From positions 1 through 64,000 of the forward strand of contig LUCM01004115.1 in NCBI GenBank assembly GCA_008360955.1: a stretch of DNA of 64,000 nt, written 5' to 3'. This DNA comes from Fasciolopsis buskii (taxonomy: Eukaryota > Platyhelminthes > Trematoda > Plagiorchiida > Fasciolidae). Under the pieces are notes generated by a model, which did no database searches, was not told where the DNA came from, and worked only from the letters and a program-made list of their open reading frames with translations. Shown in pieces: positions 35,187 to 47,935 of the stretch; position 1 is the stretch's first letter; every line of letters begins with the position of its first letter. A program made the translations under genes and the position numbers.

Positions 35187-38100
35187 CTTCGGTTGCAGAA
35201 ACCACAATGATCGTCGGCAACGTAATCATCATCAGCATCGTCAATGTCGTTGTCATTGTCGCCGTCTGCATTATCACTGTGGTTGTTTTGTGGCCAGAGC
35301 TTGAACACCAGTACGATGGTTGCTGGTAACACTATCCGATTTTGTTCTCTATCGAACTCCCACCGCAGACAAGCTGTCCGACACCACAGCATTCGCTAAA
35401 TTTGAGTTCAAACCCTCATGCACATAAGATCAAGCCTGTAATTTAGCCACCACCACTATCAACAGTAAAATCAATGTAGCATCCGCGGCAGCGACGGGCG
35501 GTAATAGCCCAAACGCACCAAGAATGGAATAAAATTCCTCCCATTTGTGAATTGCCTACCTTTGGCGAGGCACGTCCAGGCAACAGGGTGAGGTTAATAA
35601 TCATCTTAGGAAGCAGGGAATTTTCTGTGCAATTTCACATTCAGGTGCGGGTGTGTTTGTGGACAATACATTACCAGACGCGAACAAATGTACCGGGACA
35701 GAAAGAACAAATACACTTGTCTGTGTGTGCGCGCGCTCACGTATTCGTGCCTAATGTCATCTGCCGAACGATGATGACACGCTAATGACGACAATCCAGG
35801 TCGTTTTGTCTCCCCGATACCCAAATGGCGACCAGGTGTACTAATCAACTGCAGATTACGCTTCCCACAATGTCAGAGTGTATTACATCTCCTCCGAGCA
35901 GCAGATGTGTGCACGTTTGGGAACGTTCTTATATTTCAGTCGTGTACGTGTACGTGTGTGCATACACTACCAGGGCCCAACGTACGCAAGGAGGGATATG
36001 CCAATTGGCTCGAATATAGCACGAATGCGATAGAAATGCTTTTGAACAGTGCACTGTGCTAATCTCACGGGTGGTGTAATCGACCTGCAGCACAGACTGA
36101 AAGCAGCAAAAATAACGCACTAAACAACGAGCAGAAACGATGGCAGTCAACCGATGTACACCATAGCATTGGTTGATGTGACAAGTTCAAAAGATTTCGC
36201 ATCACGCTTGGTGATTTTCAATAAAGAGTAACTTTCGATTACGGTTGGCGTCCTGCTAGTGAGTAAGTCGTCACTGGCATGCGGTATGTGAAATGTACAA
36301 CGCCCAGTAGATAATTTGCTCACAGGTGGTGGAAACCAGGTCGCTTCGAAGAGAAACTGACGTTGGTGTATCAACTGAAGTGTGACATATTGCCATCACA
36401 TTTTTGGGGGGATTCTTTCGATTTCATTGCTTACCCAGAATACTTCCAGTTTATAACTCGAACTAGCAGCCAACCCGTTATTCTAAGTAATAGAAGACAA
36501 TTTCTTTGTTCTTCGCCCTACCTATGCATGTATGAAGTTCAACTAAAACTGTATAAGCAAATTGTCTTACTTCATATGGTTCACAATGTAAAGTCACAAA
36601 AATCCCTGGATGATTGATATTATTATACCCCTTATGATTTACAGACGCAAGCAGCGCTGAGATTATCCTAGCCACCACTCGAGTGGAGTGAGGTTTTAAT
36701 TCGAAAAATTTACCTTCTGACTTAAAAAAAAGATCTGCAGATAATCAAACACTGTCTCCGGACTTAATAACGGAAGCATTTTCTCAAAAATCAAAATGGT
36801 GCATAACGAATATTGCATTTACTACAACTATTTTGGTGAACCGTCCATCCTGCCGAGTTTCTGCTACTTAATCGGCCCCTCAAACCCACACAACTGGAGA
36901 CGCACTCTGCGCCTATACAATGTTCCATTGTGCACTATAGTTTTGAGCCCAAAGTTGTGTTAGGTGTAGGCGTATTTAAAGAAAGCTCTTTTGATGATCG
37001 AAGACAAATTTTCACATAAACTGATGACAGGGAGAGCAACGGAAACCAGTATAAATACAGCTAGAAGTTCTTCATGTTCTAGGCCTATTTGAGAATACAT
37101 GGCGCGCAATTCCACCTTTCTCATGAAGCAAATAAATCTCGAGCGAAGTCTGACTTGGCCCACTATTCTTCATGGTAGTCTATCTTTAGAGCGACTTTTC
37201 AAATGCTGTTCAAAAACAGCATAGGATTACTAAGAATTTGCAATTGTTAGGCCATCTGTGACTTGAAACAATTCTGATGGTTTATTATACCAAGTCACAG
37301 GTCGCTTCATCAAGTGTGATAAATAAGGTAATTATATGGTCGACATAGCAGACTGTGACGATTTGCTAGGAGCTTTTTCACGGGCGTGGCAGGATAATTT
37401 AACCACAAGCATCCAAACGACCTTGAGATCAACACTCAGGTTGACATAGATCGGGCTTTGACTACATTGAGGAATAATCTATCCATCAGCTATAAATCGG
37501 AGCAAACTTTATTTCATGTAGAATGCTTCCATCATTACAGGAACCACTTGGGTTTGTTCACCAAGACGACCATTACCAAACGGATTTATTCAGTATTTGT
37601 CATATCTGTCTGACCGTGTTTTGTAAATCAGTGTGCCGTAGTTATGAGTGCCATTTCTCATTTGTAACCCGGTAACCCGTTGACTATTATTTGAACACAA
37701 ACGATCTGTTGACTAAGGTCATTATTGCAAAGTTCAACCAGAAATGTGCCAAAGTCAGCTAAATTCGGTAGGGAATCCTGCTGAGACACCTGTCACACAC
37801 CAGTCACCAACTGAACAACCAAGATAATGTTATGGTTGTAAGAAAAAAATCCATACTTGGCAATGACGGTCCGCGGGTGCTTGGCAGCCGGTCCAAATTC
37901 ATAGACCAAAGCATCGGACCATGTCCCCTCCCCTCCTGCGATCATCGGTAGAATGCTGGCTTCCAAGCGAAGTATTCAACAATCCCGATATTCCTGCACT
38001 ACATATATATATATATATATTATATTTTTATAAACATAATAACTCAGTGTACGCCTTCTACCCTTTAAAAATTTATATATTAATAATAAAACTGATCATT

Positions 38101-38616
38101 ACTTATGCAGCAACTATGTCGCTGAAAAGTCACATCCGGAAAGTGCAGAAAGGTGTTTTGTGACGTCAGATTTATCTAAGCTTCTGGGATGATCTTCGTT
38201 CCGGGGTTACGGTCAAGAGAATAAGCTATAAGCATCCAATTCATTCTATTCTTCTGCAACTCATAGCAGGTCCACTTAAATAAACGAGGTGACACCGAAG
38301 TTTTGTTAAGCCATTTTACCTACATTTTCTTGCATTTTCCGCAACGCATCAGTGCCACCAGTCAATGAAATGATTTGGTATTATACACATCGTGTGCTCT
38401 CGAGCACTTTAAAGACTAGGAGCAGGTGTATGGTGGAAGAAGCAGGCCTCATTGTCGTTAAGGCCCACCACATCGGAATAGGGTTTCTACTGTGATTCCA
38501 TATAGGGTTTGGTTATTTCAAGAGCGGTAGCGAAACGGACTACATCGAGCTGTCGTCTGTCAACACGAAAGAAGGATACCCGATAGTGTATTTATCAAGA
38601 TCGTTGATAATGGCTG
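35187..38616. other. Non-coding DNA with triplet-rich start and a TA run
   Basis: 35200-35290 is rich in ATC/GTC triplets. A good acceptor (CCACCGCAG at 35368) and further donor-like sites continue to about 36000, so more exons of the upstream candidate are possible. A 75-codon minus ORF lies at 36147-36374. A (TA)9 run is at 38003-38020. No transposon protein was recognised. Confidence 0.35.
38003..38020. repeat. Short (TA)n microsatellite
   Basis: A TA run of 18 bases. Confidence 0.9.
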
Positions 38617-39230
38617 CATCCTCATCATCATTATCACCAGCACATCAGCAAACAGTATTAAACATTAGGGCGATCCTTACTGACCGCTACCTTTGTCCCA
38701 GTGTTTCACGTTGTTATAGAATAAATGAACATGCAAATGGGACACAGAGTGAGCCTACACAGGCGCGAAAGGAAAATAGTGCCGTATTAGCCAAAGCACA
38801 GAATATTGTCAAACTGTACAGACGCAAATGTGCGATCATTATGATTTGGTAAAAATGACAACGCGATCGCGTCCGTTCACAGTAATCTGTCATGTCCTCC
38901 GGTGCCTCTAGCCCACTGGATTCTGGGCCATCTGAAATCCAACCACGGAGACTTGAGTGGTCTACTCCACTCAAGTTCATTGTACGTCTTCCCATTCCAC
39001 GTTACCACCTCATCTTTTGACCTCCACGTGACGTCTTAGAGAAGGTGAGAGAAGCAAAAATAGGACACGGCGTAGTAGACCGGACTTCGTCACGTGACCC
39101 GACCAAAGAATTACACCAAGCTTCATACGGTGTGATCGATTATTCTCAGAACCGGGATCAAATACTAGATTCCTAACCCGTACATCGCTGATGCGGCCAC
39201 TATTTCCAATCTCAGCGGTAATTCAGAAAT
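38617..39230 (-). mobile_element. RTE/SR2-like LINE, copy C: 3' end only
   Basis: The minus strand of 38960-39230 aligns with the C-terminal coding end of copy A (3380-3640). Shared blocks include the reverse complements of CAAGCTTCATACG, CAAATACTAGATT and CATTCCACGTT. Further on, SLRGWISDGPESSGLE and EDMTDYCERTRSR match the W-rich tail of the family protein (minus ORF 38995-38714). A TGATGATGAGG-type run near 38620-38640 probably marks the 3' tail, giving an upper limit to the element. This is a 5'-truncated copy of the usual kind, and frameshifts make it non-coding. Confidence 0.75.
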
Positions 39231-42200
39231 AAAATGCTGAGATCACCTGTTTGTTTGGATGAAAAAATGAGGAACACATGTGGACATTAGATCTATTGAA
39301 TATGGGGAAAATCAAACAGAAACGATCAATGCCACTTGAGGATGAAGAAGCTTTTGCCACTTATGACATTTCGTTGATTATAAATTAGTTTTTTGACGCC
39401 GCTATAAGTAAAAATCGAGCGGGATTTGGTACTAAAGCCCAATAACGAATGTTCCACCATTAACTTAACAATAAACTTTCGGCCTTATGTAAATATGATA
39501 CGATCAAGTTAAAATCAACGGAGTACCACTGGCATGTCATTTTTACACAATCCAGCCAAGTCCCTCATTACAATGCACGCTGCTCCGATTGTGCATCCGG
39601 TGCGTCTAGCATATCCTAAGAAGACAGAAGTTCGTCAGAATCTCCGGACAAAAAACCTTTTGTTTTCGACTGTTTATCTTCAAACAGAGGTAACTGATCA
39701 GGTTTCTGTGCTCTGTAGGTACAATAAATTGATCCCAATGGTTCAAAGGATTGCTGCTTTACAGAAATACCCTCATTGTAATTTCTGTCGACACAAGTCC
39801 ACCTCAGTGATAAAACGACCAGCCTAAGATCGCGATAGAAATTAAACGATGGCAAACACGAAGATGAAATTTGTAATCTAGTTGACTGTCAAAGGCACAC
39901 ACAGATAGGATACTGGATCAAATCACGTCAGACAAAAACCGATCATTCAGCTCACACTTACAAAGTCGTGCGCTGGGCTTGCTTGGTCGATCTGAAGAGT
40001 ACAAAATCAGTAAACCCAAAGCGGACGGAAGCCCAGTAAGCGTATTAGCCAGCGTTAACACTTACACAACCAAACCAGTATGGCGGTTTACAGCCTACAC
40101 AATATAATGTACAGAGGAAAATCGCCCAGGAATGGCGGGGGCAGTTAGTCTAAATTCGTATGACCTGTTGATGATTGCTAACAAATTCTCATGGTGAGTA
40201 CAGATTTATTTTTTGTCCAAGTTGTGATGCTAATAACGTACCTATACGAATAATAAATGCGGAACAGACCACAACAAGAGGATGTGGTAGACCAAACGGG
40301 TAGACAAATGGGCAAACTCAAAGTTTCGCCCCACGTAAACCTGGGTGATTTATCTGTTAAGAACCAAATAACGAAGTTACAGAATGTAATGGGTGGGTAA
40401 GAGGATCACCACAAACTAACCGGATTCTTCTCGTGGGTGTTCGAGTTCATTCACCAGAAAATTGATCTTTAACAGTAAGGCAACTACGGCTATTCGCATA
40501 ATGCAGCCCAGCAAGTGACTACCAGTTTTGCTCACTCGGATAATGGGTTAAACTCACCAATTCTTTTTATTGCTGAATTAACGGTTTTATGAACCAGCCC
40601 CTGAGCACCACAGGATGATGGCCGGTTTTTTCACAAGACGATTCAAACTGACCAAGTCCGTTCGAATTTGCCCAGCTGCCTGGTTCGTCTTTACATAGTG
40701 ATGCCCCTGCTGACATTTTTCATTGATTTACTCCTCGGAAGACCTTGCGGTCACAGGTTGGCTACCAATGCTGTACACCAGTGATCACTTTGATTTAAAA
40801 TTGGGCTATATTTTTTGGATTTACGTCAAAATATTTGGAATTCAATCAGAAATTGTCTCTAATTCATGAGACCTCGCAAGAGCATATCTGCTAGCAACTG
40901 CATAGAGATACACTAATGATCAGGGTATAATGCAGTGCGCATCCGCCAGTATGCCCGTGCAAAATCAATCACACTTCAAACATATGCAAACGAAATCTCA
41001 ATAGGCCAATAGAATGACGCTCATGAATGGTTCCGACATAATTTGGAACAGTTTTGACATAATTTCGAGATAATAATGAAAATTTCATTGTACTTTGTAA
41101 ACTCTCAAAAGACCAGTCAGCACACAACTATTGAACGAATTCGTTACGTTACTCGTCCAGTGACTTTACTCAGTTAGAATTCAGTCTTCATTCATCAGGT
41201 TTGATTGACCATTGCCTGTTATGCTTATTCTTTCGCATTAATCCCATCTGATGCAGAAGTTTGAGCAGCACAAATCATAACTACGTCAGTGCTAGGGAGT
41301 GAGAGTTTGGTCTATTTACTCTTTAGCATCTGACTTGATCGGAAACTAGGTCTTCATTGCAAAGTAATGGGATGAGGCAACAAGTCAGCAATTCCAGGTT
41401 CGTTTGCAAACTGCTAGAATGCAGCGGCATCCAGTGAAAAGGTGGATTTTGTCAACAAGTCACTAAACTCGAGTAACCAACGTACGTTAGGAAAACTAGG
41501 CCCGTGAAATTCTCGTTGCGAAAAAGTCAAATTTTCGAGCTGTACTTAAACAGAACGAACTGATATCTTAACAAGCTAACAAATAATAATCGTAAACCTA
41601 AGTTATCTAACTACAGACATTTCTTGAAGTTGAGATACAAAATGTTGGTTTCATTTGTGGCTTCAGTCAGTCATCTTCAGGTCATGACAGACCAATTTAA
41701 GGCGTCACTTGGTTTTTCATGACCCCAATATGTGACGCTTCAATCCCGGTATAAAACGACCTTACTTACGTAATCTGTCAATTAGTGCAGCCCAGTCGCA
41801 TCCACAGGTATCACCCACAAAGCAAAATGACTTGCTAACTAGTTTGCAAACAGCAATGCAACTATTTTCCATTCAATGGTTTTGACGTTAAATGCTTACA
41901 GGTTTCATGAACAACTTCAATCATTTTCAGCTTCGGCTTGAATGGAGTTTGAATCAAGTCATACATGATTAACACCGGCTATTATGGTCAACTTTGAGGT
42001 CTTCATGCCAGAAAGCATACGCTATTGCCTTCACCCCTGTGTTTGTGTGTGTATGTGTGTGTTGGCGGTTGACAAGAGAAAAGCACTGTGAATATCATGA
42101 CCTTCAAGGTGGCTATTCGACAAGTGTTCAAGTGATAACCCACCGCGTTTTGTGCTTGGGTTAGTCACTTGTTCACTCATTCACTGCAGGTATCTGTTTA

Positions 42201-43008
42201 ATTTGCCTTCACTTGTGACACTTGAACGTCCACTTGTGACGACCACCGGGCCCGATCGGCATACATCAAAAAATGACGTCGCGACGCCAAACTAGCAAGC
42301 ACAATCATGGTGATACAGATTCACTGAATGGACGGTTTGATATATGCATAGCCAGTGCTTTGTGTTGCTGTCCATCTTGGTTTTACTGTAACGCCAAGCC
42401 TCTTTAAGTGACCTCTGTCTCCACAGGAAAGAATTCTGAAATTTTAATCGACACTACATGCACAAAGTGGAATCGGACAAACATATAGTATAAGCAAATA
42501 CACATTCACATAGATTGAATTTCACTTCGCGATTTGACAAGGACACTTGGGATTTTCAAGTACGATTTTGTGAACAATCGTCACAGCAAAACCATTGCAT
42601 CCACTTCCTTTAAGTGAGTCATTCGGACTGCTTGCTTTTGACTGTTCATCAAAACCGTCATTCGGCAAAGCCTTGTGTTCAGAAGAACAAACACAAGGTG
42701 AGAATCCGGGAAACTCTCTGACGTCTGGTAGCCCGGTTAACTATTGTTTTGCACCCAACTGGTGATCCAGTGGAGGGAGAAAACAACATCGCAGAACGTG
42801 CATGCAATGAGAAACTGAAAGACGGTAAGCGTTTTCCAGCATTCTTAAAAGCATTCGCTCTTGTTTATCTAATCAGACAGCCTGGGTTCTTTCGCTGGTA
42901 AAGGTTACAACCCGGCCACAAAGTTGAACACGACTACAAAACCTCTAGGAGACAAAACACACCAAAGACTGATCGGAAGTCAAGCGGATGATAAACACAC
43001 CGATATTC
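39231..43008. other. Non-coding DNA
   Basis: An ATG ORF at 39534-39827 (plus, 97 codons) has a donor-like AGAG followed by GTAACT inside it but no domain. A GT-rich run lies at 42041-42063. An imperfect hairpin at 41680-41724 is listed separately. Nothing else was recognised in this 3.8 kb. Confidence 0.35.
41680..41724. repeat. Imperfect hairpin
   Basis: GGTCATGA (41680-41687) pairs with TCATGACC (41717-41724), and ACCAA (41691-41695) with TTGGT (41709-41713), leaving a 3-nt internal loop on each side. No poly-T run follows, and no known element is adjacent. Confidence 0.6.
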
Positions 43009-43482
43009 TCAAGGACCGATTCGGATATGAAAGCCCACTACTTCAACGGGTGGAATACCGGCTGGGAGTCTGAGATCCGCCGACCGTAGGTCTTCCGGAA
43101 AGCCAAATTCCTCTGACGTGAAAACTCCTGTTTTTCTACTGTCCCAAGCACTTACCTTTGAGGAATCTACGAAGGCCTCAATTTTGATTGTGGATGCAAT
43201 CAAAGACTTGACAACGTTGACCATCCATCGATGAGCTGAGCTGCTCAACCAGGTGCGCCAGGAGTGAAAGCTACTACTCCTGACCTCTGATTCTCGGAAT
43301 GAAATAGAGATTTTCTGAAAGCAGTCGACTGTTTCCAGCTCACTGTGACGATTCCTGAAATGCTTTTTTAAGTTGATAGATGACAATGATTTTTGCATGC
43401 CAAAAATGATGGAAAACAATGGTTTGCAAATGTCCAGACAACATGACTCAAGAAGTATGACGAAACTCGATGCATCATGTGA
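43009..43482 (-). CDS. BED zinc-finger / hAT (ZBED5-like) N-terminal fragment
   Basis: The minus frame is open from a TGA near 43482 to TGA at 43011, about 155 codons. An early block, SFVILLESCCLDICKPLF, is followed by INLKKHFRNRHSELE. That spacing and the L-x2-H-F-x4-H end match the BED-type finger of ZBED5/ZMYM6/FAM200-like proteins derived from hAT-Buster transposases. In those proteins the finger is followed by a short DYF/KxLLE region, here DCFQKISISF. The paired cysteines read C-x3-C instead of C-x2-C, a deviation. A perfect donor (AAAG followed by GTAAGT) lies at 43155 inside the ORF, so the coding part may be an exon ending there. The catalytic part of a transposase is not seen nearby. 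It could be a dead hAT copy or a piece of a host gene. Confidence 0.45.
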   Translation of the reverse strand, partial: SHDASSFVILLESCCLDICKPLFSIIFGMQKSLSSINLKKHFRNRHSELETVDCFQKISISFRESEVRSSSFHSWRTWLSSSAHRWMVNVVKSLIASTIKIEAFVDSSKVSAWDSRKTGVFTSEEFGFPEDLRSADLRLPAGIPPVEVVGFHIRIGP

Positions 43483-43519
43483 CGTTTTTCATAGCGAATA
43501 CTTTTCTGATAGTAGTACT

Positions 43520-43612
43520 TACTTTAAATAAGTTTACTTGTAATCGACGAAATGCTGGCAAATTACGTCTACCAACAACGCTGTATTGTTAACAATATAA
43601 TATTCATAACGA
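43520..43612 (+). mobile_element. Penelope-like terminal sequence, copy 3 (decayed, truncated)
   Basis: This is about 90 bases aligning with 61920-62010. It has a degraded CTTACCTTGAG-like start, then CGACGAAATGCTGG (for TCGAAACGTTGG), then GTCTACCAACAACGCTGTAT and the AT-rich NNTAATATTCA tract. The small stem is lost and the 3' palindromic end is missing. It lies 40 bases from the BED-finger fragment on the other strand. Confidence 0.5.
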
Positions 43613-45825
43613 CAGCAAAATACATTAGCTAATTAGGGCAAAGGCTCCAGATGACCGGAGAGCATGTGACCCAAAATGAGAGACAATCAGTTAACTGGTC
43701 ACTTTTCACTTTCAACGTAGGTCACTGTCCAACTCAAATTTGGCTTGACGAAATTCAGTATGAACGTTTGACATAGCGTAATTAAGGTTAATTTCTACAA
43801 CCGTTGCCCGTTGGAAGAGAATTTAAAGAAACTTTGTCAGTTCATACTGTCCCCAATACTTGGATATATATTCAAGATGAATGTCCTATAAGCCTTCTTG
43901 AAACTTTTATTTGTATCAGGTTTATCACATTAACAGAAACTAATGCAAGGCATATCATCGACTACTGTTGGATACGATCGCCTAAAGGAAAGACTAGCTC
44001 TAAGCTGACATCTAATGTAAAGGAAGAACAAGAAAATGTAACTATGGCTGGTAAAGGGAATGTGAAGTACCAAAGATCGAAGTGTTGGTAAGTGTTCACA
44101 AGCCGAACCGTCACGATTGGGACTACGTATTGAGGAAATCGAGGAGCAGAGGAATCCCAATATCACTCAATAAGCAAATAACAACAAATCGTCTTCTACT
44201 GGAGAATAATGGTTGGAGATCACTAAAAGCTTACTTATTCCCTTGATAATTAGTTTAAATCACTCGTGACCACTGAGTGCCTCGACAGGACTTAGTGGTA
44301 TATTTAGCTCTTCATAAAATACGTCCACATTCCAAAATAACTGCTAACTGATGCACATTGGCCTGAGTTCTGCATTCATAAGTTTTTACACTGTCGCCTA
44401 GAGACTATCCGTGGTGATTTTGGGGAGGCGAGTCTTTTTTCCAGTTTGCTTCCACTAAACATAACTTGCACCCTGACTAGCTCAACATCAAATCACAGTC
44501 ACTACTAATACCACAACACCAACAACTATTACTAACAATGATCCTACTAATATTACTACATTTTTTGTTATCATCATTATCACTGTCTTTCACATCGCGA
44601 AAAATAATGCGAAATCGGTAAGCCTGAACATCACCACGCCTCATGTAAAACCCCTCAAGACTTCACTTCCCCATAAATGAACGAATGATTAATTAATTGT
44701 CAAGGTGCACATAAATCTGAGCTAATCGTGACTGCTTCATGCCAGATGAATAGTATCCAAACAGTTTATTCAACAAATTCATTAGTTCCCTGGGATGCTT
44801 GTAGAAGAGTTACTTAGTTCATGCTTTGTTTATATTAATCGCGGACCTTGTTAACAATATCGATACATATGTTATTCCTGAACAACTAGCATGCTATTAA
44901 GTTATTCTTACATTTCACCGGTCTCTATGTTAAGCACAGTTTGCCTTCAATGTGATCGTAAGCATATCTGACAAATGACGGCTCCGTTGATTGCCTCGAT
45001 CGCCAGATCATTCTGAATCCCGACCATCTTCCAGCTCCGAAGCGCGTTTGCCAAATACAACCCGATGCATGCAACCAAGACTCTAACGAGTTAATCAGTG
45101 TGTTCTTCACTGGAATGGTCCAACAAAGCCTGCTTCATATCAACCACACTACATCCTCTGATGTTACCTGTCATGGAATGAAGGTGATAAAAAAAATCAC
45201 TGGTCAATCCTTATCGATTGATGTGTTTGGTTAACCAAACGCAGTAACTGTGGAAGTACTTTTCATTCTTCTTGGAAGCAGTTCACTCAGAGCCTTCAGT
45301 TTAGCATTTAGTTATAGAGGCCCGAACAACTGAATACACATCCACATTCAATAGACTGAATTTTGTTTTCGAATTGAATGATCGGGAATATCTAGGAACT
45401 TTGTAGGCCTACAGCGAAGAAAGTCTCTGGATTGGGTTCCTATCCCCAATGACCTACTCACTAACTTCTAGGAAATTTAATTGCTGTCAACAGAGGGTCC
45501 CAGGATGTTGTAAGGCTTTGATCAGAGGTGTGTTCAAGTCCTCAGAGTAAAATGAAATGGCAAGATGTGGAATGAAGTAATAAGTTAGTGCGTCGGTACT
45601 GATGAAGTCTGGGTGACTGTAAGTGAACTGGTCTGCGATTCTCTCGACGGAACTTCGTAAGCGCTACTAACAAACATCTGAAATCCACTTGTTACAAGTG
45701 TGTTAAGATTAGACATTAGATCAGCTCGCCAGCCCACCAGATGTTGGAAAATAGTCCAGTCAATGAATAAATATACAGTCTAGTGACATTTGCAACAACT
45801 TCGAATAGTTTTCTTTAACTTCTGA
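43613..45825. other. Non-coding DNA with one exon-like interval
   Basis: 43937-44089 is bounded by a good acceptor (CATTAACAG) and donor (TG followed by GTAAGT at 44090) and codes a Lys-rich peptide (VKEEQENVTMAGKGNVKY). No partner exon was found. ATT/ACT-rich sequence runs at 44510-44600. The rest shows nothing recognisable. Confidence 0.3.
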
Positions 45826-45849
45826 CCGTTCCAATTCCAGTCTTTTGTA

Positions 45850-46310
45850 TGAAATTCCTAGAACTGCTAATGGCACAACTTTATTGTTGATGCTGGTAGT
45901 GTTCGGTTCATTATTTTAATACACCATTTGGCCAGCTTTTTTTCCTTGAGCACATTGTCCTTCCCAATTCACTGACTATAGCTGACTTAACGGAGAATTC
46001 CATACCGGACCTAAGCTTACCCGTTATCCCCATTTCTGATTCTTCCTGGAAAGCATTTCTTCATGTACTCATCGTGACAGATACAGGTCCTTCTATTATG
46101 GGACTACTAGCCACGAATTCGTTTCACATTCTGTTTTCGTTACCTGCCTATTCTAACACCAAGTGTACTTCGAGGGATTTGATTCCTAAATTTTCTAAAT
46201 CCATCAACGCCATAGAAGTACCTGCTGCTTCGCTTGAAGTAATCAGTGAGTCCATATTTTTAAACTGTCCCGTCATTATTTACGGCCTTCATGAATCAGT
46301 TTATTAAACA
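45850..46310 (+). pseudogene. Gypsy retropepsin remnant
   Basis: The frame reads TTFIVDAGSVRFII, with the retropepsin D-[ST]-G triad as D-A-G, and then, after a stop, continues PVIPISDSS, AFLHVLIVTDTGPSIMG and LLATNSFHI. The last blocks match the end of the fold (the I-L-G-x-D-F-L element), which here lacks the Asp. The ORF then runs on to TAA near 46304 with no further match. This is the protease part of the pol above. Confidence 0.55.
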
Positions 46311-47012
46311 ATAAAAAATCTAACAGGCCAGTTCTCGTATCACTTTAATCAGTCGTAACCCTCGCTAAAGGTCCATAGAGAAACGCGTCGAAAATGTGAT
46401 TATCATCTGATCGTTAATTATTGTCTGAAACAACTCACTTCTATAAGTATGGGACAAAAAGCCGTTCTGAAAAGTCGGTGTAAAACACGTTTTAGATGGA
46501 ACCACTCGTGAAGCTCGTCTTTTGAAACGCTTTCAAAGGTTTTATGACGAAATGGTAGATGTTAATCTGAATACATGTTCTCCTTCCTTCAACAACTTTG
46601 AGTGTCATAGATATTAAGTGATAATAACGAACTCAGGCCGGCTCGTTTGCAGTTTGCTCCTTCGATAGATGTATCGTCATCGAAGAACTTGCCAGAGCCA
46701 CTCTGCTCACTCTCACTCTTCAGTATTACGCTCATTTCACTTTTTTTCAACTGGCCTCTTGTTTACTTCGATTAGCCTCTCAGACCTCCCTTGGGTGGTT
46801 AGCTTTCTCACGAACCATTTGATCACTGTGCCTCACTTTTTGTCCCCTAGTCATATTCTACTTCCCTTTTCTCCTAAGGTCACTGTTGTCCAGGATATAC
46901 ATGTCTCGCCTGTTTGAACCAATGTAGTCATAGAGCTGTCGCAGTTTAATTGCAAAACGTACATTCGTTTTGGGTGCCTAGAGGGCAGGGAAACGTCTAA
47001 ACAAGTAATTGT

Positions 47013-47935
47013 TTGGTATGCAATTCCAAATTCTCTCTAATTATGAGAAGCTGGGATTTATATTTGGCTCAAAGAACTCCCCGTCTCGAGCTTGTGCTGC
47101 AGTCATCTAGAGATAAAGAATCGTTCGCCGTCCATACAACTACACGATTGCGCACATCTGCAAAACACATTCCACGAGCTGATTTTTTGTCATGCACTTC
47201 TTCAGCATTACCGAAGAATTCCCACGAGTTTTTCTATTGAGATCATGTAGGTGCCACTGGCAAGTACTTTTCGTCTACCCTATCAACTATTGATCGTAGT
47301 TAAGGACCATACATTAAACTCAAGTTTCCTGATTTTGGAAAGTGCAGAGATGTACTTCCAGTAACTCCTAATGGTAAACTGGCTGTGAATGATAGCATTG
47401 TGATACCACCGGCCGACCGCAAAGCCACTGCAAGTAATTTGCAAGCTGGCTATTTAGGTATTGTGAAAATGAAATCACTTGCCTGAGTCACTTGTTCGTG
47501 GCCCGACATAACCGCTATCAAACGCAGGATTGCAAAACATTACCGAGATTTTCTGCACAAATCTCACAACATGCCATCAAATTGAACCCCATGGTTAGTC
47601 TCCAACGCGGCTTGGAAACTACTCCAAGCAGATTATTACGACCCATTCCAGATCAAATGCTATGCCTAGGTTGTCATTTATTCTAAATTCATATGGACAG
47701 AGGTGCTCTCCATCATGCCTCTGACTGCAGAATTCACTGTGCATTCACTGAAAAAGTTGTTCAGGAGAAATGTGTTTCGATTTTTGGTGACTGGTAATGG
47801 AAATCAGTTTGCTGCTGAAGTATAGTCTACTTGGCTAAAGAGCATCGGTTGAAGAGGTTTATTTACTCCTGCTAGACAGTCCTGTTCCAGTATATATATG
47901 GAAAAGTTTGCGAAAATGTTATCTCATTCCTTCAT
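47013..47935 (+). pseudogene. Gypsy RNase H tail and integrase core remnant
   Basis: 47013-47240 ends KHIPRADFLS, a decayed form of the HIPGxxNxxADxLSR end of the RNase H/connection region. After a gap, 47586-47870 reads WKLLQADYYDPFQIKCYA, stop, VVIYSKFIWTEVLSIMPLTA, HSLKKLFRRN, FLVTGNGNQFAAE, stop, STWLKSIG. These match the integrase core. The first catalytic Asp is in ADYYDP, the second is lost (TGNG), and the Glu region is too decayed to assign. In-frame stops are present at the junctions shown. Confidence 0.7.

Noticed and set aside
35552..36019. Further exon-like ORFs downstream of the membrane-protein candidate
   Set aside because: Donor and acceptor pairs could be drawn, but phases conflict and no frame is better than its rivals.
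38586..38852. 88-codon plus ORF with an ATG and protein-like composition (MAASSSSLSPAHQQ start)
   Set aside because: It is antisense to the probable 3' UTR and tail of LINE copy C, and its serine run is the antisense of the TGATGATGAGG tail.
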